10,225 nt of DNA from an uncultured Ruminococcus sp. (GTDB lineage: Bacteria; Bacillota; Clostridia; Oscillospirales; Ruminococcaceae). Below the pieces are notes generated by a model. The model saw nothing but the letters and a program-made list of their open reading frames with translations, did no database searches and was not told where the DNA came from. Position numbers and translations under genes: made by a program. Below are positions 1-6,964 of the stretch, piece by piece. Numbering within the stretch: position 1 is the first letter of the stretch; every line of letters begins with the position of its first letter. Location of the stretch: positions 1 to 10,225 of the forward strand of contig CALDFS010000287.1 of NCBI GenBank assembly GCA_937942105.1. Reading direction: 5' to 3'.

Positions 1-929
1 TATCCCGCTTGCAGAGTGGCTTCAACATCCGAGCCGTAGTGGGGATATACGTCGACTGCATAATCCGCACCCTCACGCTTGGCAGCATCGATAAGCTTGC
101 CCACAACGCTGTAGCTATAAGGTCCGCCCGAGTCCTTTGCACAAATCGAAACCTGCCGTTCGGTACATTCAAGTCCGTCCCCAACACAGCCCATGTCAAC
201 GCTGATAGCCTCGGTAACTCCTGCCGGAACGGAAGCTGAGCCGCCGTGTCCTACCTCCTCATATACCGTTACATGAACGTAAACCCTGCGGGCAAGGCTT
301 ACGCTGTTGTCCTTAAGATACTTTGCAAGGCCTAAAAGTATGCCGACCGAAAGCTTATCATCCAAGAACCTCGACTTGATATATCCCGATTCCGTTACCT
401 TAGTTCTCGGCTCGAAGCAGACGATATCGCCTACCTCAATGCCAAGCTCCTTTACATCCTTTGCTGATGAAACGTTTTCATCTATCACAATCTCGGTGCT
501 GCCGAAATCGCGTTTTGTGGATGAATAGTCGCCGTTGACGTGTATGCTTGCGTTGCAGAGCTGAAGCGTGCCCTCATAGACTTTTTCGCTCCTTGTATAT
601 ATGCGTACGTTTTCTGTTTCGCCGTTATTGGCGTTCATGCCGCCCAAGGGGGATATTTTCAGCCTTCCGTTTTCCTTTATCTGGGATACCATTCCGCCCA
701 AAGTGTCGGCATGTGCCTCCAAAAGCAGACCGTTGCTGTCATCATCTCCGAAAAGGTCAATCATAACTCCGCCCTTAGCGGTTATAACAGCAGGAAATCC
801 CAGCTCTGAAAATTCATTTTTCACCCACTGTGCCGCCTTATCGGTAAAGCCAGAGGGCGAGTCTATCGCCAGAAGCTCACAGGTCTTTTTAACCGCAAAC
901 TCGGCATAGGATTTATCTATCAATAACAT
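1..929 (-). CDS. M42-family metallopeptidase (glutamyl/deblocking aminopeptidase-like), C-terminus outside window
   Basis: Reading leftward from an ATG at 929, the frame stays open for 309 codons to the window edge. The product resembles M42 peptidases: cytosolic, di-metal aminopeptidases that usually form tetrahedral dodecamers and trim peptides (the family was once mis-annotated as endoglucanase). Visible metal-site elements are EAHADTLGG (H73, D75), the bridging Asp in SRFLDDK (D190), the catalytic/ligand Glu pair in VYEEVGHGG (E224, E225) and SVDMG (D245). VDVYPHYGSDV near residue 292 fits the segment before the last ligand. The final His ligand and the C-terminus, perhaps 30-45 residues, lie beyond position 1. 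An AAAGGAAG ribosome binding site precedes the ATG. It follows the AI-2E-family gene by 27 nt and is probably the last visible gene of the operon. Family is confident; the exact substrate is not. Confidence 0.88.
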   Translation of the reverse strand, partial: MLLIDKSYAEFAVKKTCELLAIDSPSGFTDKAAQWVKNEFSELGFPAVITAKGGVMIDLFGDDDSNGLLLEAHADTLGGMVSQIKENGRLKISPLGGMNANNGETENVRIYTRSEKVYEGTLQLCNASIHVNGDYSSTKRDFGSTEIVIDENVSSAKDVKELGIEVGDIVCFEPRTKVTESGYIKSRFLDDKLSVGILLGLAKYLKDNSVSLARRVYVHVTVYEEVGHGGSASVPAGVTEAISVDMGCVGDGLECTERQVSICAKDSGGPYSYSVVGKLIDAAKREGADYAVDVYPHYGSDVEATLQAG

Positions 930-956
930 GGCAAATACTTCCTTTCATATATGATT

Positions 957-2093
957 CTATTCACCGGCAGAAGCCGGCTCCTGATTCTTTTTGCTTATGC
1001 GCTTTTCGGTTGCTTCCGCTATCAGCGTTCTTATAACCGCAGTAAGCGGGATAAAGAAGATGATTCCCACCAGTCCTAAAAGCTTGCCGCCGACCAGCGC
1101 CGCAACCAGCGTCAGCAGGGGAGAGAGCCCTACTGAGCTTCCAACAACGTGTGGGTATATAAACTGATTCTCAACAAACTGAACCACATTGTAAACGATT
1201 ATGCAAAGTATCACCTGCGATGGGCTGACCAGCAGCGTCAGGAATGCGCCGATAACACAGGCTGTGAACGCTCCAATATATGGGATAAACGCGCATACCG
1301 CCGTCACTACAGCGACCAAAGGCGCATACGGCAGGCGGAATATGCTGAAGAATATGAACATCAACACACCCAGTATTATTGCCTCAACGCACTGACCCGA
1401 AAGGAACTTTGCATAAGTCTCGCGGCTGAGCTGAGCTATATGCTCCAGCATTTTGCGGGGCTTGGGCTTGCAGTAAGCGTCCAAAAGCTTGCTTACGTGT
1501 GCAAGAAGCTCCTTCTTGCTGAGCAGTATGTACACCGCGATTATAACCGAAAAGCAGGCGGTTATAACGCCGTTTATAGTTGTCGAAGCCGCGCCGATAA
1601 CGGTATCTAAAACAACACCGGTTCCGCTGGCGATCTTTTCTAAAAGGTTTTGTATATCTGTGGTTTCAAACCATTCCGCAATGCCGGAGATATCAATGTT
1701 GTAGCTTTTAAAAATCTCCACCCATGTAGGCCATCTGTTCTGAATCAGGCGGTAAAGCCCTTTAACGCTCGACACGATTTCAGGACCTGTTATGGTTACT
1801 ACAAGTGCCAAAACCAGTACTATTATCAAAAGCGTCAGAATAGTACAAAAGGCTGTAATTGCGGATTCCTTTGGCTTGCGCTTAGCCTTCATAAAAGCCT
1901 TGGCTAAAAGCTTTTCCATGCCCGATATGGGAACGTTAAGAACAAAGGCAAGCATCAGCCCCGCGAATACCGGGGTAATAAGCCGAAAGATCCCGAAGGT
2001 GAAATCCGCAACGATATTAAGATGCTCCAGCCCAACAAATAGTATAACTCCGAAGGCTATAAGCATAAGGGATTCCTTAAATGTCTTTTTCAT
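957..2093 (-). CDS. AI-2E-family (PerM/YtvI-like) membrane transporter
   Basis: A 378-residue polytopic membrane protein of the AI-2E transporter family (PF01594 type). Two hydrophobic segments lie near the N-terminus (about residues 8-55). A less hydrophobic stretch at about 100-160 contains the family's extracytoplasmic region. A C-terminal membrane block carries the hallmark run PYIGAF, then NQFIYPHVVGSSVGLSPLLT, then a Gly-rich GGKLLGLVGIIFFIPL helix. Members have been linked to autoinducer-2 export, Na+/H+ antiport or sporulation (YtvI), so substrate cannot be assigned. The start at 2093 has an AGGAG site about 9 nt upstream. It lies 27 nt after the glycosyltransferase and 27 nt before the M42 peptidase, consistent with one transcript. 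The charged C-terminal tail (KRISKKNQEPASAGE) is probably cytoplasmic. Family is confident; function is not. Confidence 0.88.
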   Translation of the reverse strand: MKKTFKESLMLIAFGVILFVGLEHLNIVADFTFGIFRLITPVFAGLMLAFVLNVPISGMEKLLAKAFMKAKRKPKESAITAFCTILTLLIIVLVLALVVTITGPEIVSSVKGLYRLIQNRWPTWVEIFKSYNIDISGIAEWFETTDIQNLLEKIASGTGVVLDTVIGAASTTINGVITACFSVIIAVYILLSKKELLAHVSKLLDAYCKPKPRKMLEHIAQLSRETYAKFLSGQCVEAIILGVLMFIFFSIFRLPYAPLVAVVTAVCAFIPYIGAFTACVIGAFLTLLVSPSQVILCIIVYNVVQFVENQFIYPHVVGSSVGLSPLLTLVAALVGGKLLGLVGIIFFIPLTAVIRTLIAEATEKRISKKNQEPASAGE

Positions 2094-2120
2094 ATTCCGC
2101 AGCTCCTGTTCAGTTTGGGG

Positions 2121-3269
2121 TTACGAGCATAAGACAAGCTCTTTTTCCTTTTCCTCGACAAGCCTTTCGGCAAGGTCGCATATATCCGAAGCGGCTTTGT
2201 CGTTTAGATATTTCTTCTGGCACATTACCATTTTATCACGATTTTCGGATTTTTCAAGATAGTCAAGAGCTTTTTTGATGCTTTTTTCAGAACACTTTGC
2301 AAAGATACTCATTCCGTGCTCCTCAAAATATCTAAGATTCTTCGATTCACAGCCCGGAATGGGTGTAATATGAATGATGGGAATTCCCGCGCTTGCGGCT
2401 TCTGTGGATGAAAGTCCGCCCGGTTTTGTCATGAATATTTCGCACGCCTTCATATAAAGAGGCATTTTGGTGGTGTACCCTATAACAACGCAGTCCTGCG
2501 AAAATTCCTTTTCCATTCTTTCGTAAAGCTTTCGGTTGCTTCCGCAGACAATTACCGGCTCAATATCATCGGCATGGCGTTCTTCCCGCCATTTTAATAT
2601 GTACCTGACGATTTTTACAAGGTTTCCCGAGCCCATGCTTCCGCCGGTGATAAGGATATATCTTTTGGATTCAGACAGCCCAAGCGCCTTTTTGGCTTCA
2701 CTCTTAGAGATATCGCTCTTATATCCTGCAAGGGTGGGAATACCCAACGAAAACATCTTATCACGCGGCACTCCAAAGCTTTCAAACTCGTTCCAAAGCT
2801 GGCTGGTCGGAATGATATATGCGTCGAGCTTGGTTTCTTCAATAAACGGAGCACAGGTGTAGTCGGTGGTGATAAACAGGGTTTTAGGGCGCTCCCAGCC
2901 GTTGTTGCACATGCTGGTCATCATCTCGGCGGGGAAAAGGTGCGGCATTATGACGATATCGAAGTGATGCTCGTCAAGATACTCCTTAAGCACCGTCGCC
3001 ATCCGCCTGTTTGCAAAATAAACCGGAGAACGCCATGGAAGTCTTCGGTAAGCGTCTCCGATAAAGTAGACCAAACCGAAAGCCTTCGGCACTGTCTGTA
3101 CCAGTTTAATATATGTATTGTCTATGATTTTTGAGGTCTTAGAGCTTTTAAGGTCGTAGGGGTTCATCATTTCAACGTTGTGTCCCCGTCTTAAAAGCTC
3201 CTCCTTTACAGCGTACCCGGCGGCGTTATGCCCTCCTCCGGTTCCGACAGATAGTATCAATGCATCCAT
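2121..3269 (-). CDS. MGDG synthase/UgtP-type glycosyltransferase (diacylglycerol glycosyltransferase-like, GT28)
   Basis: A 382-residue two-domain GT-B glycosyltransferase. The N-terminal MGDG-synthase domain opens with SVGTGGGHNAAG (His14 in the GGGH loop, expected near the acceptor lipid headgroup), followed by MPHLFPAEM (about 109-116) and TDYTCAPFIEE (about 135-145). The C-terminal GT28 domain has ITGGSMGSGN (207-216) and the nucleotide-sugar signature TKPGGLSSTEAASAGIPII (281-299), where E290 should contact the donor sugar. Known relatives transfer glucose or galactose from a UDP-sugar to diacylglycerol at the inner membrane face, giving membrane glycolipids and lipoteichoic-acid anchors. 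The ATG at 3269 lies inside the end of the upstream plsY-like gene (13-nt overlap), which suggests translational coupling and sets the start. There are no transmembrane segments, so it is a peripheral membrane enzyme. MurG-like function is less likely because of the N-terminal domain. Sugar and processivity are unknown. Confidence 0.88.
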   Translation of the reverse strand: MDALILSVGTGGGHNAAGYAVKEELLRRGHNVEMMNPYDLKSSKTSKIIDNTYIKLVQTVPKAFGLVYFIGDAYRRLPWRSPVYFANRRMATVLKEYLDEHHFDIVIMPHLFPAEMMTSMCNNGWERPKTLFITTDYTCAPFIEETKLDAYIIPTSQLWNEFESFGVPRDKMFSLGIPTLAGYKSDISKSEAKKALGLSESKRYILITGGSMGSGNLVKIVRYILKWREERHADDIEPVIVCGSNRKLYERMEKEFSQDCVVIGYTTKMPLYMKACEIFMTKPGGLSSTEAASAGIPIIHITPIPGCESKNLRYFEEHGMSIFAKCSEKSIKKALDYLEKSENRDKMVMCQKKYLNDKAASDICDLAERLVEEKEKELVLCS

Positions 3270-3886
3270 AGTAAGCTAACCTTAACCTTTTCTTTTTCCT
3301 CCGGGCTGCTAAAAAGCTTGTATCCTACAGCGGCGGAGATAACTATAAATCCCAGAGCAACCGAAACAATTCCGGCTTTATACGAGAATACCGCTATAAG
3401 CGGCAGCGCGGCAAGGTAAGAAACCGCCGTTCGGTAAAGATGCGGGGATACCCTTATAATCACAGAGAAGAATATAAAGCTCAGCGCCATGATTATAACC
3501 GGCTGATATACAGGCAATATTCCCAAAAGGCAGCCAAACGTTACGGCAATGCCCTTTCCGCCGCGGAAGCTGTTGAAGACGGGGAATATATGTCCAATAA
3601 CAGGAGCCGCAAGCACAAACGCAAACAAAGCATTGCTCATCGGCATTATCCCACCGGTTGACATAAGATACAGCTGAACAGGGATTATTCCCTTAAAAAG
3701 CTCGCACAATAGCGTAAGACTTCCGCAGGTGAAGCCACCGTATGTAAAAGCGTTTGCAACGCCCGGGTTACCGTCCTTGGAATTGTCCGTAATGCTGCCC
3801 ACGTGAAGAATGCGCGCCCAGATTGGGGCGTATAGTATGCTTCCTGAAAGATATCCCAAAATAGAATATAATATAATTCTTAACAA
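3257..3886 (-). CDS. plsY: PlsY-like acyl-phosphate:glycerol-3-phosphate acyltransferase
   Basis: A small polytopic membrane protein of about 209 residues, the usual PlsY size. PlsY transfers an acyl chain from acyl-phosphate to glycerol-3-phosphate, the first step of phosphatidate synthesis. Three family motifs are visible: GYLSGSI near the N-terminus, DGNPGVANAF at about 38-47 (family form GSGNPGATN) and FRGGKGIAVTFG at about 106-117 (family GKGVAT). The second motif is divergent: Asp replaces the Ser before GNPG, and Ala replaces Thr before the final Asn. No ATG fits the start. A TTG at 3886 sits 10 nt after an AAAGGA site and is preferred; the in-frame TTG at 3895 extends the product by three residues but lies only 1 nt from that site. 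It is 30 nt after the HdeD gene (21 nt if TTG 3895 is used) and overlaps the glycosyltransferase by 13 nt. A second, specialised PlsY paralogue is possible. Confidence 0.85.
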   Translation of the reverse strand: MLRIILYSILGYLSGSILYAPIWARILHVGSITDNSKDGNPGVANAFTYGGFTCGSLTLLCELFKGIIPVQLYLMSTGGIMPMSNALFAFVLAAPVIGHIFPVFNSFRGGKGIAVTFGCLLGILPVYQPVIIMALSFIFFSVIIRVSPHLYRTAVSYLAALPLIAVFSYKAGIVSVALGFIVISAAVGYKLFSSPEEKEKVKVSLLWMH

Positions 3887-3916
3887 TCTAATCAAGTCCT
3901 TTAAGGGCTTATAAAG

Positions 3917-4501
3917 TCAGACGTCCTTAATTTCCACCTCATAGCCCGTGTCGGTCGCAATCTTGTTCTTTCTGTTTGCCATTATTGTTGAAACAGCATC
4001 GATAACTGCTTCTACTATCAGCGATATACCGGCGAACATCCAAAGCACGGCGGTAGTAGTAAATGGGTTCAATATAATTACAACCGCGAAAATAACAGAG
4101 GATATTCCGCCAATGCCGGGAATAAACCAATACCGTCCGTTTACGCGAAGGATATCAACAGACCACTGCAGCTTTATAAGCCCCACAACAAGTATTCCAA
4201 GCCCATATGCCACAGCTAAAAGAGGAAAAGCGTTTGCAAGCCATTCCGGACGGAATATGCAGAAAACACCGGCAATCACCTGAACAAGCCCCTTGGTGAA
4301 GCTCATAGACATGGAGCCCATTTCAGGAGCAAGCTTGAAATAGCTCATAATATTAAGAACACCCAAAACGCAGAGCACTATTCCGAATATTCTTACAATT
4401 GCCGATGTAAAAGCTATCGGGTCGATCAATAAAAGCACTCCGACGGCAAGCTCGCAGATGCAGTAGATCAGCGGTCTGAAATTATGCAGAAACCTTCTCA
4501 T
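3917..4501 (-). CDS. HdeD/DUF308-family membrane protein
   Basis: A 194-residue, strongly hydrophobic protein with about six predicted membrane helices in three hairpins. It begins with short charged sequence (MRRFLHNFRP), and the repeated pattern of ADP/GV-rich helices with FRPEWL-type loops matches the HdeD/DUF308 family. Near the start, LLIDPIAFTSAIVRIFGIVLCV (split across two helices) and later ILNPFTTTAVLWMFAGISLI are the typical 'P...a..l..i.G..li' half-repeats. Family members are implicated in acid resistance in enteric bacteria, but the biochemical role in Firmicutes is unknown. Its ATG at 4501 overlaps the end of the PAP2 gene by 20 nt. A GAAAGGAAG site lies about 9 nt upstream, inside the PAP2 coding end. 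The C-terminal tail (about 180-194) is polar and acidic. Its place between PAP2 and PlsY suggests a membrane-lipid or envelope role, by inference only. Confidence 0.8.
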   Translation of the reverse strand: MRRFLHNFRPLIYCICELAVGVLLLIDPIAFTSAIVRIFGIVLCVLGVLNIMSYFKLAPEMGSMSMSFTKGLVQVIAGVFCIFRPEWLANAFPLLAVAYGLGILVVGLIKLQWSVDILRVNGRYWFIPGIGGISSVIFAVVIILNPFTTTAVLWMFAGISLIVEAVIDAVSTIMANRKNKIATDTGYEVEIKDV

Positions 4502-5192
4502 ATTCTTTACTTCCTTTCTTTTTGCCGGCTGAAGCTGTTTTATCGGGAATAAGTCTGTAGCATACTATGTATCCGACAACGCACAAAACAGCGGCAGATA
4601 TAACGTCGATTATTGAATGCTGCTTAAGAAAAATTGTTGATATTGAAATAATAAAGCATAAAAATGCCGAAACAGCCTTACACCAGCTCTTTGACAGCCT
4701 GCTTGTGTCAAAACCGGCAAGCATAGCCGCAGCCGAACCCAGAACATGAATAGATGGGCAAACATTTGTGTTGGTGTCGAACTCGTAAAATCCGGCTATG
4801 AACCTTGTAAGAACATTGTCTCTTTCAAACTCTGCCGGCCTTAGCTCCTGGCAGTTGGGATATATGAAATAAAATATTATTGTAAGGGTATATGTAAATA
4901 TGATGAAATACATCATCCGCCTGAACGCTTTTTCGTTGAATAAAAGCGTGTATGCAAGCATTCCTATAAGGTATACAAACCATAAAAGGTATGGTATCAG
5001 AAACAGCTCGTTAAAGGGAATTAAATCGTCGAGTGGGCAGTAAATCGGGTGCCATTCGGCTGGGGCATAAAACCTTTCAACAAATAAAAATGCAAGTCCG
5101 TAAATCGGCCAGTAAAGCAAAAGCTTTAAATATGCAAATTCGCCATTGAGCTTTGAAAATCGAAATTTGCGGTAGTCTATTAATTTATCCAT
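4482..5192 (-). CDS. PAP2-superfamily membrane phosphatase/phosphotransferase (PAP2_3-like)
   Basis: A 236-residue polytopic membrane protein with the three PAP2 active-site blocks: YPNCQELRP (R118, P119), CPSIHVLGSAAA (S147, H149) and STIFLKQHSIIDV (H192, D196). H192 should be the nucleophile, D196 its partner and H149 the acid. PAP2 enzymes dephosphorylate or transphosphorylate lipid phosphates such as phosphatidate, undecaprenyl pyrophosphate or inositol-phosphate lipids, usually at the outer membrane face. Block three has Thr186 where the classical SRxxxxxH motif has Arg. The KQHSxxD form resembles the PAP2_3/inositolphosphotransferase-like branch rather than canonical BcrC or PgpB. There are about six helices, with a long first loop (about 40-60). 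An AAGGAG site lies 16 nt before the ATG, a rather long spacing. The C-terminus is Lys-rich and cytoplasmic. Neighbours suggest a lipid-phosphate substrate; which one is unknown. Confidence 0.83.
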   Translation of the reverse strand: MDKLIDYRKFRFSKLNGEFAYLKLLLYWPIYGLAFLFVERFYAPAEWHPIYCPLDDLIPFNELFLIPYLLWFVYLIGMLAYTLLFNEKAFRRMMYFIIFTYTLTIIFYFIYPNCQELRPAEFERDNVLTRFIAGFYEFDTNTNVCPSIHVLGSAAAMLAGFDTSRLSKSWCKAVSAFLCFIISISTIFLKQHSIIDVISAAVLCVVGYIVCYRLIPDKTASAGKKKGSKEYEKVSA

Positions 5193-5216
5193 ATGATATG
5201 AATTAAATCTCCTTGG

Positions 5217-5714
5217 TTATCCTATGCTTTCTTTGGTAAGCGCGGCTTTCTTTTTGCCGCCTTCCTGCGGCTGACGAAGAATTTTGCGCAGCCTTGGGCG
5301 ATTGTATCTTTGAATAAGCACAAATGGGATATTTACAATAAAGTATATTATCGAAACCGCAGCTCCGCCTTTGCCTTCCCATATCGATGTGCATCCAAAG
5401 CCCATAAGCATAAGCGCAAGATGGGCAGCCTCAGCAATGCAGGTTTCTTTGATCATAAGCTCTATCTGCTCGCGCTTGGTAGAAATTATCTTTTTTGCAG
5501 GCATAAGCTTAGTAAATATTTTCGACATATCTGGAAGCTTATTCTGCCATTTTTTAATTTTAATCTTATCGTAAATTTTGCCGTTGTTTTCCCACTCGAA
5601 GCTCTTGTAAGGGAAGCAGTCGTAGTTGAACCAGCTTTTTGGAAGTATTCTTCCTATGTAAAATGTGATAGTGCCGATTATGGCAAGATAGATAAAACAG
5701 TGTAAAAAGTTCAT
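5217..5714 (-). CDS. CrtO-like (glycosyl-4,4'-diaponeurosporenoate acyltransferase family) membrane protein
   Basis: A 165-residue membrane protein. One hydrophobic helix lies at about 5-24, and others at about 93-108 and 118-135. Landmarks recalled from Staphylococcus aureus CrtO recur in order: a KSFEWENNGKIYDKIKIKKW block (37-56), IISTKREQIELMIKETCIAEAAH (about 76-98, split motif) and the terminal QRYNRPRLRKIL (135-146). CrtO acylates the sugar of glycosyl-diaponeurosporenoate in staphyloxanthin synthesis. No carotenoid synthase or desaturase gene is in the window, so the true acceptor here may be another glycolipid. The ATG at 5714 follows an AAAAGGA site by about 8 nt. It is probably first in the lipid operon: 154 nt of non-coding DNA precede it and PAP2 follows 24 nt later. 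The basic C-terminal tail (150-165) is probably cytoplasmic. The family call rests on remembered motifs, without alignment. Confidence 0.75.
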   Translation of the reverse strand: MNFLHCFIYLAIIGTITFYIGRILPKSWFNYDCFPYKSFEWENNGKIYDKIKIKKWQNKLPDMSKIFTKLMPAKKIISTKREQIELMIKETCIAEAAHLALMLMGFGCTSIWEGKGGAAVSIIYFIVNIPFVLIQRYNRPRLRKILRQPQEGGKKKAALTKESIG

Positions 5715-5759
5715 TGCAAATCCTTTTCCGATAAAAAATGAGCCTATATATACTACTAT

Positions 5760-5787
5760 ATAATAAATGCCGAAAATAAACTGTTTA
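5760..5787 (-). promoter_or_regulatory. Weak candidate promoter for the lipid operon
   Basis: On the minus strand, TAAACA (5787-5782), a 16-nt spacer and TATTAT (5765-5760) form a poor sigma-A-like match (4/6 and 5/6) in an AT-rich stretch ahead of the CrtO-like gene. Other hexamer pairings in the same stretch are equally weak, for example TTGATA at 5791-5786 with long spacing. The operon may instead be read from the kinase gene. Confidence 0.25.
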
Positions 5788-5794
5788 TCAACTG

Positions 5795-5816
5795 AACCTC
5801 AACAATAGTTGAGGTT
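5795..5816. repeat. Perfect 9-bp inverted repeat between kinase and lipid operon
   Basis: AACCTCAAC (5795-5803), loop AATA, GTTGAGGTT (5808-5816). This is a perfect 9-bp stem with a 4-nt loop, placed after the histidine kinase stop (minus strand) and before the CrtO-like gene. It could be a weak or factor-assisted terminator: only TTT follows on the plus strand and there is no U-run on the minus strand. It could also be a regulator operator. The arm CCTCAA resembles MerR-family half-sites, but no -35/-10 pair brackets it in the usual MerR way. No single use is established. Confidence 0.7.
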
Positions 5817-5868
5817 TCTGCCTGACGTTTTCCGGGATATCCGTCGATACCCGAAGCAAGGCACTAGG

Positions 5869-6945
5869 CTATTCCAAAAGCCTGACGGTGAATCTGCACC
5901 CGTTGGGGGAGACGTTTTCTACCGATATTTCGCCTTGGCATATTGCAAGTATCCTTTTCACCAAAGCAAGCCCCAAGCCGTTGCCCTCCTCCTTGTGAGA
6001 GGAATCCGCCTGATAGAACTTGTCAAAGATGTGCTTCTGAGCTTCAGCACTTATTCCGGGACCATTGTCTTCAACGGTAAATACGATACCGTCCTTATCC
6101 CGCAGCAGCCGTATCATAACTATCCCGCCCACGGGGTCAAACTTTATGGCGTTGCCGATAAGATTGTTCCATACGTGCATCAAAAGCTCACGCGCACCGA
6201 CATACTCAATGCTCTCCATATCAACGTCAAACTCTATATTCTTGGCTTCCCAGTCTGGCCCGAGCGATATTATCGACTGCCTTATCTGTTCGTCCAGCCG
6301 GTATTTTATATTTTTTGACTGTATAACCTGATTGTCAACCTTTGAAAGCAGTAAAATATTGCCGACAAGGTTTGAAAGCCGCTTTGCGTTGAAAAGTATC
6401 TTTTCGATATATTCAAGCTGCTCCTGCGAGGCTTCCGGGCTGCCCTGCAAAAGGGTTGCATACCCCTCTATAGCACTGATAGGCGTCTTGAACTCGTGCG
6501 AGACGTTTGAAACAAAATCCGTCTGCAAGACCTCTGTAGCGCCAAGCTCGGTAGTCATAAGATTGAAGTTTGAATTGATATCCTCAATTTCGCGGTAGCT
6601 CGACTTGTCGTTGAGCCTGACGCTGAAATCGCCCTTGGCAACCTTGCTCATAGCCTCGCTGAGCTTGTTTATCGGGGACAGAAAGTCCTTTCCGATAAAG
6701 TATGCAACGACCGAGCCTATGGTAGTGCTCAGAATCAGGAACCAAACGCCAAGTGAGATATCAAAGCTATACTTAAACGCCAGCCTTGACAAAAACGAAA
6801 TAAGCCAGAACACGGCGAAAACAAGCAGTATATCCGCCATTACAAGCATTGTGAACTTGAACAGCAGAGTAAATTTTACCTTCTTTTTCGGCGGCTTTGT
6901 GCTGTTCTTGATTTTTTTCTTTGCTGAATCCGAAGATTTTTTCAT
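5869..6945 (-). CDS. Sensor histidine kinase (HAMP-HisKA-HATPase), short-loop membrane type
   Basis: A 358-residue inner-membrane kinase, partner of the response regulator gene 19 nt upstream. The order is: a Lys-rich cytoplasmic start (1-28), helix 1 (about 29-53), a very short external loop (about 54-64), helix 2 (about 65-86), HAMP (about 87-139, with SPINKLSEAMSKVAKGDF), HisKA with the phospho-acceptor His150 in FVSNVSHEFKTPISAIEG, then HATPase_c with the N box around WNNLIGNAIKF (259-269), G1 VEDNGPGI (291-298) and G2 GNGLGLALVKRI (321-332). It autophosphorylates His150 from ATP and passes phosphate to the regulator. The roughly 10-residue loop leaves no room for a folded extracellular sensor, as in intramembrane-sensing kinases responding to envelope stress. 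A GAGGTG site lies 5 nt before the ATG at 6945. The signal is unknown. Confidence 0.93.
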   Translation of the reverse strand: MKKSSDSAKKKIKNSTKPPKKKVKFTLLFKFTMLVMADILLVFAVFWLISFLSRLAFKYSFDISLGVWFLILSTTIGSVVAYFIGKDFLSPINKLSEAMSKVAKGDFSVRLNDKSSYREIEDINSNFNLMTTELGATEVLQTDFVSNVSHEFKTPISAIEGYATLLQGSPEASQEQLEYIEKILFNAKRLSNLVGNILLLSKVDNQVIQSKNIKYRLDEQIRQSIISLGPDWEAKNIEFDVDMESIEYVGARELLMHVWNNLIGNAIKFDPVGGIVMIRLLRDKDGIVFTVEDNGPGISAEAQKHIFDKFYQADSSHKEEGNGLGLALVKRILAICQGEISVENVSPNGCRFTVRLLE

Positions 6946-6964
6946 AAAATCACCTCATCACCCG

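Noticed and set aside
1149..2262. Several plus-strand open frames of about 65-156 codons opposite the AI-2E-family and glycosyltransferase genes
   Set aside because: They lie within well-supported minus-strand genes, look low-complexity and lack family motifs or suitable starts.
5817..5868. GGATATCC/GATACCC near-repeats after the kinase stop as a terminator hairpin
   Set aside because: The arms pair for only four bases before mismatching, and no U-run follows.
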